64,000 bases of DNA. It comes from Anaerolentibacter hominis (GTDB taxonomy: Bacteria > Bacillota > Clostridia > Lachnospirales > Lachnospiraceae). Below the pieces are notes generated by a model. The model was not told the DNA's origin and did not search any database. It saw nothing but the letters and a program-made list of their open reading frames with translations. This document shows positions 23,713-31,646 of this stretch, piece after piece. Location: NCBI RefSeq assembly GCF_032380675.1, contig NZ_JAWDIX010000001.1, positions 868,001 through 932,000 of the forward strand. Direction: 5' to 3'. How positions within the stretch are numbered: the first letter of the stretch is position 1; each line of letters starts with the position of its first letter. The position numbers were made by a program, and so were the translations under genes.

Positions 23713-25278
23713 ATGGAGGGAGTATTTTTAAAGGTGTTCAATATGAGCCTGTCGGCTGTATGGGTGATTCTCCTTGTGCTGGCGGCAAGACTGGCGCTAA
23801 GAAAAGCACCTAAACTATTTTCCTGCCTGCTGTGGGCGGTAGTGCTGTTCCGGCTGCTCTGTCCGGTCACGATTGGCAGCGTGGTCAGCCTGGTTCCGAT
23901 GAATCCTGACCCGATACCGGTTAACCTGACCAGCCTTGATAATCCCAGGATAGACAGCGGAATACCGGCTGTCAACCAGACGGTGAACGAGGTTCTTAAG
24001 TCGGTAGAACGGCCGGACGGGACAGAGGGCGGGAACCGGATTGAAACCTGGGTTCTGGCAGGAACGGCTATATGGCTGACCGGAGCGGGAATCCTGCTTT
24101 GTTACTATCTGGTTGCCACGATCCGGCTGAAACGCCGCCTGATCGGCGCGGTAAATACGAAGAGCAATATTTATCTGGCGGATCATCTGGCGTCCCCTTT
24201 TGTGATGGGGATAATAAGACCCAGAATTTATCTGCCGTCCAATCTGCCGGAAGGAGAGCAGGAGTATATTGTCCTCCATGAACTAACCCATATCCGCAGG
24301 CAGGATAACCTGGTTAAACTGATCGGCTTTCTGGCTCTGTGTATTCATTGGTTTAATCCCCTTGTCTGGGCAGCGTATCTGTGTCTGAGCAAAGACATCG
24401 AGATAGCCTGTGATGAGAGTGTGATGAGGCGGATGGGACAGGAGATAAAGAAAGAATATGCGGCGGCTCTTTTACAGATTTCCGCAGGGAAAAGTATGGC
24501 GGGATTTCATCCGGCCTTTGGAGAAGGGGATGTAAAGAAACGGATCAAGAACATTGTAAATTATAAAAATCCCAGGATTCAGACTGCTGTTGCTTCAGCC
24601 GTGTTGGTGCTGGTTCTGTGCGTCGGGCTTGGGTGCAGCAGGAAGGCGGAAGTTCCGGATACAGCCGGAACAGATACAGACGCAGTTCTGTCTGAGGAAG
24701 AAAAAGCCTCTGTCATAAATCTGTGCGGAAACTTGACAGAGGAACGGGCAGAGAAGATATTTACGGATATTAAGGCGCTTATGCTTTCAACCTTCCAGGT
24801 GAGGGGAGACCGGCTGGAGAACTTTTCAATCGAATTTGTGGAGGAAAACAAGGACGATAATGGGTGGTTTCAGTGTTATGTCAATATAATCACAGACTGG
24901 ACGACGACAAGGGCGCCGGAAGATGACCCTCTTATCATCGGTATGAGGAAAACGGCGGATGAGCTTGGCACAGAAAAGGAGAAAGAAGCGGCAGAGCGGC
25001 TGATCGATGGTTTCCTGACGGAGATGGAGCCGGAGCATAACAGGACAGAGCGGCTTAAACTTCCCCATGAATTTCTGGTGAAATATATGCCAGAAGAATC
25101 GGTTTCCGCCGCGAAAAACCGAAATTATGAGCTCTATTATGTCTATGAGGAAAATGGAACAGAGACTTTTTCGTCTGCGGCAGAATATTACGAAGAACAC
25201 TTTAAGGAAGATCCGGAAAAAAGGGAGAAGTTGGGAGCAGATACACTCAGAGAACAGCTTGACTATTATATGGATTAA
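23713..25278 (+). CDS. M56 family (BlaR1-like) membrane metallopeptidase with an unrecognised sensor domain
   Basis: A 521-residue protein. Membrane helices lie near residues 5-25, 35-55, 115-135, 205-225 and 290-310. The zinc site HELTHIRRQDN is near residue 190, with downstream Glu in SKDIEIACDESV. The domain after the last helix (about residues 311-521) is highly charged and shows no penicillin-binding SXXK/SXN/KTG set, so beta-lactam is unlikely to be the signal. It ends in an EENGTETFSSAAEYYEEHF segment. It should sense an outside cue and inactivate the adjacent BlaI-type repressor. Confidence 0.88.
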   Translation: MEGVFLKVFNMSLSAVWVILLVLAARLALRKAPKLFSCLLWAVVLFRLLCPVTIGSVVSLVPMNPDPIPVNLTSLDNPRIDSGIPAVNQTVNEVLKSVERPDGTEGGNRIETWVLAGTAIWLTGAGILLCYYLVATIRLKRRLIGAVNTKSNIYLADHLASPFVMGIIRPRIYLPSNLPEGEQEYIVLHELTHIRRQDNLVKLIGFLALCIHWFNPLVWAAYLCLSKDIEIACDESVMRRMGQEIKKEYAAALLQISAGKSMAGFHPAFGEGDVKKRIKNIVNYKNPRIQTAVASAVLVLVLCVGLGCSRKAEVPDTAGTDTDAVLSEEEKASVINLCGNLTEERAEKIFTDIKALMLSTFQVRGDRLENFSIEFVEENKDDNGWFQCYVNIITDWTTTRAPEDDPLIIGMRKTADELGTEKEKEAAERLIDGFLTEMEPEHNRTERLKLPHEFLVKYMPEESVSAAKNRNYELYYVYEENGTETFSSAAEYYEEHFKEDPEKREKLGADTLREQLDYYMD

Positions 25279-25361
25279 TCAAACGCCGGGTCTGAAAGGT
25301 GAGTGAGGATGTATTTAATAAGACAACCACAGGCCGCTTGCTGATCATAAACGGAACAGAG

Positions 25362-25396
25362 AGGGACGAAATCGGAATTGATTTCGTCCCTTTATT
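25362..25396 (+). terminator. Terminator after blaR1-like gene
   Basis: AGGGACGAAATC pairs perfectly with GATTTCGTCCCT across GGAATT, followed by TTATTTTTA. Confidence 0.9.
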
Positions 25397-25532
25397 TTTA
25401 TCGAAATCATGCGAAAAGATAATTTAACTGAATCAAAACGAATGTTTGTTCTAATTTTTGCACAGCATTTTAAGTATTTACAGGATGAAATTAAAAATAT
25501 TAATAAATATATTAAATATATTAAAATAGATA

Positions 25533-25561
25533 TTGACATAATTAATCATCAGCTATATATT
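25533..25561 (+). promoter_or_regulatory. Promoter of the DUF2089 operon
   Basis: TTGACA at 25533-25538, 17 bases, TATATT at 25556-25561. Upstream, about 25487-25530, is an extremely AT-rich tract with repeated AATATATTAA units that could act as an UP element or bent DNA. The 25397-25532 interval holds nothing else that I can see. Confidence 0.8.
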
Positions 25562-25591
25562 ATAGACAGGAAAAGAAAGGAAGGTGATCCG

Positions 25592-25963
25592 ATGTATCAG
25601 GTAATCAGCCGCTGCCCTGTGTGCGGCAGAAAGCTGAAGGTCGTCAAGCTCCAGTGTGAGAATTGCGATACAGCGATTGAGAACGATTTTGCACTCAGCA
25701 AATTCGATTATCTCTCTCCGGAAGATCTTTATTTTGCCGAAACCTTTTTGAAGTGCCGCGGCAATATAAAGGAAGTGGAAAAGGAGCTGAAAATATCCTA
25801 CCCCACTGTCCGTTCCAGGCTGGATGACATTATACGTAAATTGGGCGGCAGACCAGATGTACCGCCGCCTTCCGTCTCGGTCAGAAAAGAAATTCTGGAT
25901 GCGCTGGAAAATGGGGATATTACCCCGGAGGAAGCGCTGGAACAGATGAAGGAAAAGCAATAA
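25592..25963 (+). CDS. DUF2089 family zinc-ribbon/helix-turn-helix protein
   Basis: A 123-residue protein. The N-terminal zinc ribbon CPVCGRKL...CENC is followed by a sigma-like helix-turn-helix (KEVEKELKISYPTVRSRLDD) and a C-terminal helix LENGDITPEEALEQM that resembles the SHOCT-like helix of its neighbour. The family is predicted to regulate transcription and is commonly next to SHOCT-like proteins, as here. The ATG at 25592 follows AAGGAAGGTGATCC; a longer frame upstream has no coding character. Confidence 0.88.
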   Translation: MYQVISRCPVCGRKLKVVKLQCENCDTAIENDFALSKFDYLSPEDLYFAETFLKCRGNIKEVEKELKISYPTVRSRLDDIIRKLGGRPDVPPPSVSVRKEILDALENGDITPEEALEQMKEKQ

Positions 25964-26050
25964 AGAGAGGGAAGGTTGTTTGTGCAGGAGCATCACAAAT
26001 AACATCTGAATGGCATCCTATTATAAGAGTGCTCCGGAATGGAGAAGAGT

Positions 26051-26464
26051 ATGGACGAAAAAATGAGAATTTTAAAGATGGTGGAAGAGGGTAAGCTCAC
26101 TGCCCAACAGGCAGTCAATTTGATTAATGCGCTGGAGGAAGACAGGGGAAAAGAAGCGTCTGTCAATTATATGGAGCCTGTGGCGGAATGCAGCGGCAGT
26201 GAGATTCCCTATGACAATAAGATGCTGCGGATTATTGTGGATAGTCCGGACGGCGACAAGGTAAATATACAACTCCCTGTAAAAATTATCCGTCATATGC
26301 TGAAATTGACCGGTATGCTGCCGATTAAGAGCGAGGAATTGCAGGGCGTGGATCTGGAAGCGCTGGCCGGCACTATACTGGATTGTCTGGACAGTGAAAC
26401 GATCGGTAATATTGTGTCAGTAGACGGGGCAGACGGCACAAATGTGAAGATTTATATCGGCTGA
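26051..26464 (+). CDS. SHOCT-like (YvlB/LiaX N-terminal) domain protein
   Basis: A 137-residue protein. The first 35 residues (MRILKMVEEGKLTAQQAVNL) match the short helical domain found at the N-terminus of YvlB/LiaX-type envelope-stress proteins. The rest carries NKMLRIIVDSPDGDKVNIQLP and a final KIYIG strand. It follows DUF2089 by 87 bases. Probably part of a small regulatory module; the function is unknown. The start at 26051 is preferred over 26039 because the domain begins MDEKMRIL. Confidence 0.82.
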   Translation: MDEKMRILKMVEEGKLTAQQAVNLINALEEDRGKEASVNYMEPVAECSGSEIPYDNKMLRIIVDSPDGDKVNIQLPVKIIRHMLKLTGMLPIKSEELQGVDLEALAGTILDCLDSETIGNIVSVDGADGTNVKIYIG

Positions 26465-26482
26465 TGCCGGGAGGAGAGGCTT

Positions 26483-26746
26483 ATGCGCATTATAGTCCGC
26501 TCGGAAGAGACGAATTTGTGGCTGCCCGTCCCGCTTTCCCTGGCAAGCGCTGCGGTGAGCCTGCTGCCCGAAGCTGCCTTTGAGGACATGAGAAAATCGT
26601 TGCCGCCAGCCTTCCGGGATATGGTGACAAAGGATGTTCTGCGAATGATTGTAAAGGAGTGCCGGAGCATTTTAAAGCAGTATAAAGGACTTGAGGTCAT
26701 CCATGTGGAGGCACGGGACGGTACCTTTATTTCGATCCGTTTGTGA
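26483..26746 (+). CDS. Short protein related to the second half of the SHOCT-like gene product
   Basis: An 87-residue protein starting MRIIVRSEETNLWLPVPLSL, after GGGAGGAGAGGC. It repeats the pattern of the preceding protein (LRIIVDSP..VNIQLPVKII against MRIIVRSE..LWLPVPLSL, and a final IxIxL strand), suggesting a tandem relative without the SHOCT-like helix. It is 18 bases downstream, in the same operon. No known function. Confidence 0.75.
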   Translation: MRIIVRSEETNLWLPVPLSLASAAVSLLPEAAFEDMRKSLPPAFRDMVTKDVLRMIVKECRSILKQYKGLEVIHVEARDGTFISIRL

Positions 26747-26758
26747 TTGGAAGATGGA

Positions 26759-26794
26759 GGCAGCAGGAAGGAAATGAGACTCCTTCCTGCTGCC
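26759..26794 (+). terminator. Terminator of the DUF2089 operon
   Basis: GGCAGCAGGAAGGA pairs perfectly (14 bp) with TCCTTCCTGCTGCC across AATGAGAC; the following T-run is weak. Confidence 0.78.
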
Positions 26795-26825
26795 CTCTTG
26801 TTATCTGCTGCTGAATTTATTTCTT

Positions 26826-27695
26826 TCATCCTTGTCTGACAGCACAGCTGCCGCGCAGGATCATATACAGGGCCATGGTGGCAGTCATTATAAATACACC
26901 CAGTCCGGTGAGTATATTCATCTGTCTTTGAAAGGAAGGGCTGGCGCCAAATTCTGAGAGCATTGCCGTCTGCAGCGAAAACATGGAAACCAGTGCGGCT
27001 GCAAGTGTGATTGCTTTTGCGGCCGAATAGACCGGGTTACTCTCTTTTCGGTATTTTATAAAATTTATGATCGCCGTAGCGAGACTGTAAAAAGCGTATC
27101 CAGCGGCGGCATAGATCATATAACCAGGATAGCTGGCAAGCGTTCCTCCATAAGCGGTATGCAGTCCCATGCCTGTTATCGCAATGATTAAGACCAGAAG
27201 AAGACAGCCGCAAAAACGGTATTTCCGGAACAATCGCATCCGGTCCGACTGCTTTTGTCTGAACGAATGCAGCAGATGAAACCGCACTGTACTCAGAACC
27301 ATGTAGTAAAATGCCATCGTGCCGAACCAGAGTGAGTGATAATACAAACCAGAAACCGCTTTGTATATGGAATATGATAAATTGATTCCAAGGGAAAGAC
27401 AGAGGGAGACTTCTGTTTTAAATGCGGTTTCAGTCAGGTAACGGTGCAGAAAATGATTCTGATGCACCAGATGCCTGGTTTTTTTTGCAAGGTCAATGAC
27501 CCGGAGTGTGAGGGCAGATGTTGTATAGGCTGAAATGAGATAGGCGGTAACAGCAAATGCGGATTTCTCTGTGCCGCTTATGAAGACAACAGCCAGCGAT
27601 GCAGCGGAACCAACTATCAAAGGGATCAGCAGCAAAGCCTTCGGATACAACAGCCTTCGCAGAGATGGTATATGATTTTTCAGTACCTGATACAT
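26826..27695 (-). CDS. Multi-pass membrane protein of unknown function
   Basis: A 289-residue protein with about eight hydrophobic helices, for example LLLIPLIVGSAASLAVVFIS near residue 20 and LLLVLIIAITGMGLHTAYGG near residue 165. A charged segment HSFRQKQSDRMRLFRKYR lies between helices 5 and 6. No family is recognised. Its ATG directly abuts the stop of the upstream gene (TAAATG), so translation is coupled. Last gene of a three-gene minus-strand unit. Confidence 0.75.
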   Translation of the reverse strand: MYQVLKNHIPSLRRLLYPKALLLIPLIVGSAASLAVVFISGTEKSAFAVTAYLISAYTTSALTLRVIDLAKKTRHLVHQNHFLHRYLTETAFKTEVSLCLSLGINLSYSIYKAVSGLYYHSLWFGTMAFYYMVLSTVRFHLLHSFRQKQSDRMRLFRKYRFCGCLLLVLIIAITGMGLHTAYGGTLASYPGYMIYAAAGYAFYSLATAIINFIKYRKESNPVYSAAKAITLAAALVSMFSLQTAMLSEFGASPSFQRQMNILTGLGVFIMTATMALYMILRGSCAVRQG

Positions 27696-28067
27696 TTATT
27701 GGAGTCCCTTGCAGACGGGGATCAGGGAAATAAGAAGGATAATGCCCACGATGCCGACCACAATGCCGGGGAACATAAGCCCTTCCCATACCATAGCCAT
27801 ACACATCCCCACACCCAGTATCAGCGCGCCCGCAATACCGAGAATGGCAGTTCCAATGGATTTTGCATTTAGCGTTACAATGGGTTTTCCCTCCATCCCG
27901 CGGCGAACACCGAGCATAGCAAGGAGTATCAAAAGACCCACAGCACCGGAGATAATTCCCTGCCGGAATGTGTTCCACTGTGTAATCAGGCACATGCACA
28001 TACCCAGAGCAAATAATATTCCCCCCGCGGTTCCCATAATCAATGTTACAAAATTCTTCTTTTTCAT
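27696..28067 (-). CDS. Small four-helix membrane protein of unknown function
   Basis: A 123-residue protein with four hydrophobic segments (TLIMGTAGGILFALGMCMCL; AVGLLILLAMLGV; AILGIAGALILGVGMCMAMV; GIVVGIVGIILLISLIPV). Segments 1 and 3 are similar (IMGTAGGILFALGMCMCL versus ILGIAGALILGVGMCMAM), suggesting an internal duplication of a two-helix unit. It starts after AAAGGATT. Middle gene of the unit. Confidence 0.75.
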   Translation of the reverse strand: MKKKNFVTLIMGTAGGILFALGMCMCLITQWNTFRQGIISGAVGLLILLAMLGVRRGMEGKPIVTLNAKSIGTAILGIAGALILGVGMCMAMVWEGLMFPGIVVGIVGIILLISLIPVCKGLQ

Positions 28068-28096
28068 GTTTTTAATCCTTTCTGATCTGAATAAAA

Positions 28097-28321
28097 TTAC
28101 TTATTCTGAATCCGGCTGTCGGCTTCCTTTTTAAGCTGCGCTTCCTTTGCCCTGAGTCTGGCTTTCGCTTCATCCGTAGTTTCTCCATCCTCCGCAAGAA
28201 ATGTCTCGACGAATTTATCCTCGATTTTTTTATAGCCGGAGACAACTCCATGCTCTACCTTTTTGTAGCTGCCGGTAACTGCCGACTCGATCTTTTTGTT
28301 TGCCCGCTTGATTGCTGACAT
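28097..28321 (-). CDS. Small basic/coiled-coil protein
   Basis: A 74-residue hydrophilic protein, MSAIKRANKKIESAVTGSYK, with two similar 12-residue units (VTGSYKKVEHGV and VSGYKKIEDKFV) and a charged C-terminal helix (AKARLRAKEAQLKKEADSR). No membrane helix. It is the first gene of the unit, starting after AAAGGAGGG, and is divergent from the broken TetR-type gene, which may once have controlled it. Confidence 0.75.
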   Translation of the reverse strand: MSAIKRANKKIESAVTGSYKKVEHGVVSGYKKIEDKFVETFLAEDGETTDEAKARLRAKEAQLKKEADSRIQNK

Positions 28322-28338
28322 AATGGGCCCTCCTTTAA

Positions 28339-28422
28339 CTCAACACTTGTTTACATTTTCAATTCATAGTATGATGGTTTGAAAAGAAGAAAACAATCAT
28401 CAATATTTAAACATTTGTTGAG
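28339..28422. promoter_or_regulatory. Divergent control region with long imperfect inverted repeat
   Basis: CTCAACACTTGTTTA (28339-28353) and TAAACATTTGTTGAG (28408-28422) are inverted copies with three differences. They flank the roughly 55-bp divergent promoter region between the membrane operon and the TetR-type gene. They look like paired operator sites for that regulator. Confidence 0.55.
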
Positions 28423-28437
28423 ATAATGGAGGGCAAA

Positions 28438-28987
28438 GTGAATACGCCAAATAATAAGCGCAAGAAAGAATCCAGGAAACGGATGGAGACAGCCTTTATT
28501 AAATTATTGCAGGAGAGGGAGCTAAGCGGGATTACGGTGACGGATATCTGCAAACTGGCCGGAGTAAACCGTACCACTTTCTATGCAAATTATATGGACA
28601 TTTATGACCTGGCGCAGGTGGTTCAGAAGAATCTGGAAGAGGAAGTGAGCAATTTATACCGGGAAGAAAGGGAACAGAGCTATAACAGCAACGATTTTTT
28701 AAAACTGTTTCAGCATATCCGGGAAAACCAGATCTTTTATAAAACATATTTCAAACTGGGTATAGACGGAAGATTTCAGATTACAGAATACAGAATACGA
28801 TATCCATCAGGCCGCGTTCTATTATGATAATAAACATATTGAATATCATATCGAATTTTTCCGAAACGGACTGAATGCTGTAATTAAGAAATGGCTGGCA
28901 AATGGCTGTCAGGAGACAGCGGAGGAAATAGGTGAAGTGATCAAGGCAGAATATCGGGGGAAAGCGGCAGGTGGGCAGAAAGCCTGA
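28438..28987 (+). pseudogene. TetR/AcrR family regulator interrupted by a 7-bp tandem duplication
   Basis: The GTG at 28438 follows GGAGGG. The N-terminal helix-turn-helix (GITVTDICKLAGVNRTTFYANY) and linker are normal. At 28784-28797 CAGAATA occurs twice in tandem; the extra 7 bases shift the frame and stop translation at 28827. Removing one unit gives ITEYDIHQAAFYYDN and an open frame to TGA at 28985-28987 with a typical TetR C-terminus (EYHIEFFRNGLNAVIKKWL). It is a broken gene, or one that can switch by slippage. Confidence 0.88.
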
Positions 28988-29041
28988 GATGCGGCTGCTA
29001 CTGCCGGGATTCACCATGTTGATGCAGGAGAAGGAGAAAAG

Positions 29042-29734
29042 ATGGAACTGAGAAAGATAGCAGACCGGGTTTTCTATCATCCCCACCAGCCGGAGACAGA
29101 CCGCCCGATGCTGGCCTATCTGAACGGGGAGCAATACACACTTGCCATTGACGCGGGCAATTCCGCGGATCATGTGGAGGAATTTTATCAGGCCTTACAG
29201 GATAAGGAATTGTGCAGACCGGACTTTACTGTGATCACCCACTGGCACTGGGATCATACCTTTGGCATGCACCATGTCCATGGTATTTCCCTTGCGCATC
29301 GGAAGACCAACGAGTATTTAAAACGGGAGCGGGAGCGGTTGGCAGACCCGGGGTATTCAGATTTTTTGAGAGCGGATGACGAATTCTTAAGAAGAGAGTA
29401 TGAGAACGGCAAAGATATCATTATCCGTCCTGCGGACTTAGAATTTGAAGAGAGCCTGACCCTTTTTCTGGGAGGGCTGACAGCCAGAATCTTTCATACG
29501 CAGTCGCCCCACTCGGAGGATTCGGTGCTCCTTTACGTACCGAAAGAAAAGATTTTATTTCTGGGAGACGCCACAAGTGAGGATTTCTATCAAGGTGGGT
29601 ATATGGACCAGAGCAAGCTGCGGGCCTTGATCAGGGTGATTGAACGGACGGAGTGCAGATGGTGTGTGCTCAGCCATACCGAGCCGCTGACGAAAGGTGA
29701 GCTGCTGGAATATTTGTATTCTATTCAGGCCTGA
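29042..29734 (+). CDS. MBL-fold metallo-hydrolase
   Basis: A 230-residue metallo-beta-lactamase-fold protein. The zinc motif HWHWDHTFGMHHVHG is near residue 67 (HxHxDH); further ligand His positions appear in FHTQSPHSEDS, FLGDATSED and LSHTEPL. The substrate is unknown; such small proteins include thioesterases and lactonases. The start follows GGAGAAGGAGAAAAG. The 3' end overlaps a converging GNAT gene by 14 bp. Confidence 0.9.
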   Translation: MELRKIADRVFYHPHQPETDRPMLAYLNGEQYTLAIDAGNSADHVEEFYQALQDKELCRPDFTVITHWHWDHTFGMHHVHGISLAHRKTNEYLKRERERLADPGYSDFLRADDEFLRREYENGKDIIIRPADLEFEESLTLFLGGLTARIFHTQSPHSEDSVLLYVPKEKILFLGDATSEDFYQGGYMDQSKLRALIRVIERTECRWCVLSHTEPLTKGELLEYLYSIQA

Positions 29735-30260
29735 CTGTCTGCTTCACGTCCTCACGCCGCACAGAATAGACATGGTGAGGCATATCCACACCATAATAGT
29801 GTTTCACGAATGTCCCCTTTAACGACATTCCATTCCGCTTAGCAACGTTCTGGGACGCCAGATTCGTATCCCGTATAATGGAACAGACCTCGTCCACGTC
29901 ATAGTGTTTAAAGGCATAGTCACGGCAGGCAATTGCCGCTTCCGCCGCGTAGCCCTGGTGCCAGAATGCCTTCTGGAACAGGTAACCCACCTCCAGAACC
30001 TGGGTGTCCCAGCAGGGCTGGAGTGTCAGGCCGCACTGGCCGATCATTTCACCGGTCGCTTTCAACAGGACAGCCCACAGGCCAAAGCCATCTCTCCGAT
30101 AACGTTCCTGCTGGCGGTGAAGCCAGTTCCAGGCTTCTTCATCACTGAACGCATGCTCATAGGCGTACATGACTTCTTTATCCTGCAGCATCCTGCACAG
30201 GGCCGGATAATCATCGTCCGTCATTTCCCTCAGGCAGAGCCGTTTTGTCTCTAAGATCAT
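29721..30260 (-). CDS. GNAT acetyltransferase, RimJ/RimL type
   Basis: A 179-residue protein starting MILETKRLCLREMTDDDYPAL, the usual opening of RimJ/RimL-like GNATs. It has the YLFQKAFWHQGYAAEAAIAC acetyl-CoA loop near residue 92 and DTNLASQNVAKRNGMSLKG near residue 131. It probably acetylates an amine on a protein or small molecule. The start follows GGAGGAACG. Confidence 0.92.
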   Translation of the reverse strand: MILETKRLCLREMTDDDYPALCRMLQDKEVMYAYEHAFSDEEAWNWLHRQQERYRRDGFGLWAVLLKATGEMIGQCGLTLQPCWDTQVLEVGYLFQKAFWHQGYAAEAAIACRDYAFKHYDVDEVCSIIRDTNLASQNVAKRNGMSLKGTFVKHYYGVDMPHHVYSVRREDVKQTVRPE

Positions 30261-30358
30261 GATTTCGTTCCTCCGTTTCCTGATGTCAGCCTATCATAAC
30301 ACAGCTTCGGCAGGCGGGCAACCGGCTGCGGAATGGAATAGAAATAAAAGCATATAAA

Positions 30359-30388
30359 AAGAAGAGGCCGAATGAACGCCCTCTTCTT
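30359..30388 (-). terminator. Terminator of the cold-shock gene
   Basis: AAGAAGAGG pairs with CCTCTTCTT across a 12-base loop; on the minus strand it runs into TTTTTATA. Confidence 0.85.
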
Positions 30389-30419
30389 AAGTCAGCTTTA
30401 TGAATCTATATGCGGCAGG

Positions 30420-30632
30420 TTATGCTACACAAACATTTACTGCTCTTAATTTTCTGCTGTCTTTCGGATCACATTCGGTATCGAATGTTACACGCTGTCC
30501 GTCTTCCAGACTCTTGAAACCATTAGAAACGATTGCTGAAAAATGTACGAATACATCTTCGCCGTCTGCTTCATTTGTAATAAATCCAAATCCCTTTTGT
30601 GAGTTAAACCATTTTACTGTACCGTTATTCAT
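30420..30632 (-). CDS. Cold-shock protein, CspA family
   Basis: A 70-residue protein starting MNNGTVKWFNSQKGFGFITN, with RNP1 (KGFGFI) and RNP2 (DVFVHF) RNA-binding motifs. It binds single-stranded RNA/DNA and melts RNA structure in the cytoplasm. The ATG at 30632 follows GGAGGTGCCGCAC; an upstream in-frame start is not supported. The very long 5' UTR is typical of temperature-controlled csp genes. Confidence 0.95.
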   Translation of the reverse strand: MNNGTVKWFNSQKGFGFITNEADGEDVFVHFSAIVSNGFKSLEDGQRVTFDTECDPKDSRKLRAVNVCVA

Positions 30633-30902
30633 GTGCGGCACCTCCATTTTTATTATTGCAATAAGCGGACTCGCAGAGCGCGCCGGCTTTTGCTGGTATC
30701 AATTTTTGCTGCCGGAATTTTTAACGTGGGATTCTCACAACGGAACTAAAGTAATTTTAAAAGCGTTATTAAGAATAATTACGATATAACAGGGAACTCC
30801 TGAACATACAACACAAGCATTTAAAAATAATAAAGCCGGCCATCCGCAAATCATCAAAAGGTGATATGCAAGATATCCGGCTTCCAACTTCAAATTGATT
30901 AC
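30633..30902 (-). ncRNA. Long 5' UTR of the cold-shock gene
   Basis: About 270 nt between the predicted transcription start and the ATG contain no gene. A stem AAGCCGG (30833-30839) / CCGGCTT (30877-30883) encloses smaller pairings, and the rest is AT-rich. Long csp leaders act as temperature-sensitive structures in other bacteria; that role here is inferred. Confidence 0.55.
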
Positions 30903-30908
30903 CTAACT

Positions 30909-30938
30909 ACTATACTACCATAACGGTACGAATGTCAA
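30909..30938 (-). promoter_or_regulatory. Promoter of the cold-shock gene
   Basis: On the minus strand TTGACA (30933-30938), 18 bases, TATAGT (30909-30914). Confidence 0.8.
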
Positions 30939-30986
30939 GAATATTTTGAAAATAAGTTTAAAAGACTGAAATTACTGTAAATTTAG

Positions 30987-31478
30987 CTAGACGGCCAGTT
31001 CTTTTAACCGATCCTTTACTTCGTCTATGGGCTCGTGCAGTGCAACGGACAGTTCCGCAGACAAAAGTTCCAGCACCGTCTTCAGATTCCGCTCATCACT
31101 GATGTTTAATCTTTTTCCCAGTGCGGCTCTGCGCTTTTCTTCCCTTAGGATGCCTTTGAGCATCCGCAGACAGTTTTCACATTTACAGGATTTGATGATC
31201 TCGTGATACTGAGTCTCTCTGAGCCTGCCGTTTTCTTCATACAGTGGCTCCAGGTCAGGCAGTTTATCCAAAAGCTGTTGTGCAGTTTCTCTGATAATAA
31301 CCGCGCGCATCAATAATTTATTGCTGCCGGTTTTCACATAGAGAGTTCCTTCTTTGTTACAGACTGCCTGCAGGATGTAGTACTGGTCTGTTGTGTTAAG
31401 AAAATCCGGCGTACCAATATCTCTAATCCGATATACCCCGTTATTCTCATAGACTACGACATCGTTTATCTTATACAT
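30987..31478 (-). CDS. CarD family transcriptional regulator
   Basis: A 163-residue protein. The N-terminal Tudor-like CarD/TRCF domain reads MYKINDVVVYENNGVYRIRDIG with YYILQA and LYVKTGSN strands; the C-terminal helical part is charged. CarD-like proteins bind the RNA polymerase beta subunit and influence open-complex stability. Two Cys in SCKCENCLRML near residue 100 make a short CxCxxC motif. The start follows AAGAAGG. A possible structured RNA precedes it. Confidence 0.88.
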   Translation of the reverse strand: MYKINDVVVYENNGVYRIRDIGTPDFLNTTDQYYILQAVCNKEGTLYVKTGSNKLLMRAVIIRETAQQLLDKLPDLEPLYEENGRLRETQYHEIIKSCKCENCLRMLKGILREEKRRAALGKRLNISDERNLKTVLELLSAELSVALHEPIDEVKDRLKELAV

Positions 31479-31504
31479 AATAAAACCTTCTTTCTGGACG
31501 GAAG

Positions 31505-31640
31505 GACCGGAACAGACCGCCTTGCAATCCTTGAGATTGGCGTTAAATCAGCACTGGCCCCGCACCATATATGGTTGGGCAAATCGCCGATGGCGTTCCT
31601 GACACCCCTCCCTGTTCTTTCAGGCTGAATGTTCCGATAA
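31505..31640 (-). ncRNA. Candidate multi-stem structured RNA upstream of carD
   Basis: A closing stem pairs 31508-31513 (CGGAAC on plus) with 31631-31636 (GTTCCG). Inside are four local hairpins: CGCC-ttgc-AATC / GATT-GGCG (31518-31542), GCCC-cgc-ACCA / TGGT-t-GGGC (31557-31580), CGCC / GGCG (31585-31595) and CCTG / CAGG (31611-31624). Five nested or adjacent helices in 130 bases suggest a folded leader on the carD transcript. I do not recognise it as a known riboswitch, 6S or SRP RNA. The strand is chosen because carD follows. Confidence 0.45.
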
Positions 31641-31646
31641 TTAAAA

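Noticed and set aside
23713..25278. Classical BlaR1 beta-lactam receptor
   Set aside because: No penicillin-binding SXXK, SXN or KTG motifs in the outside domain and no beta-lactamase nearby.
31505..31640. 6S, SRP or tmRNA gene
   Set aside because: No SRP GGAAGCAG-type loop, no tmRNA acceptor/TPsiC end, and the hairpin layout is not the single long rod of 6S RNA.
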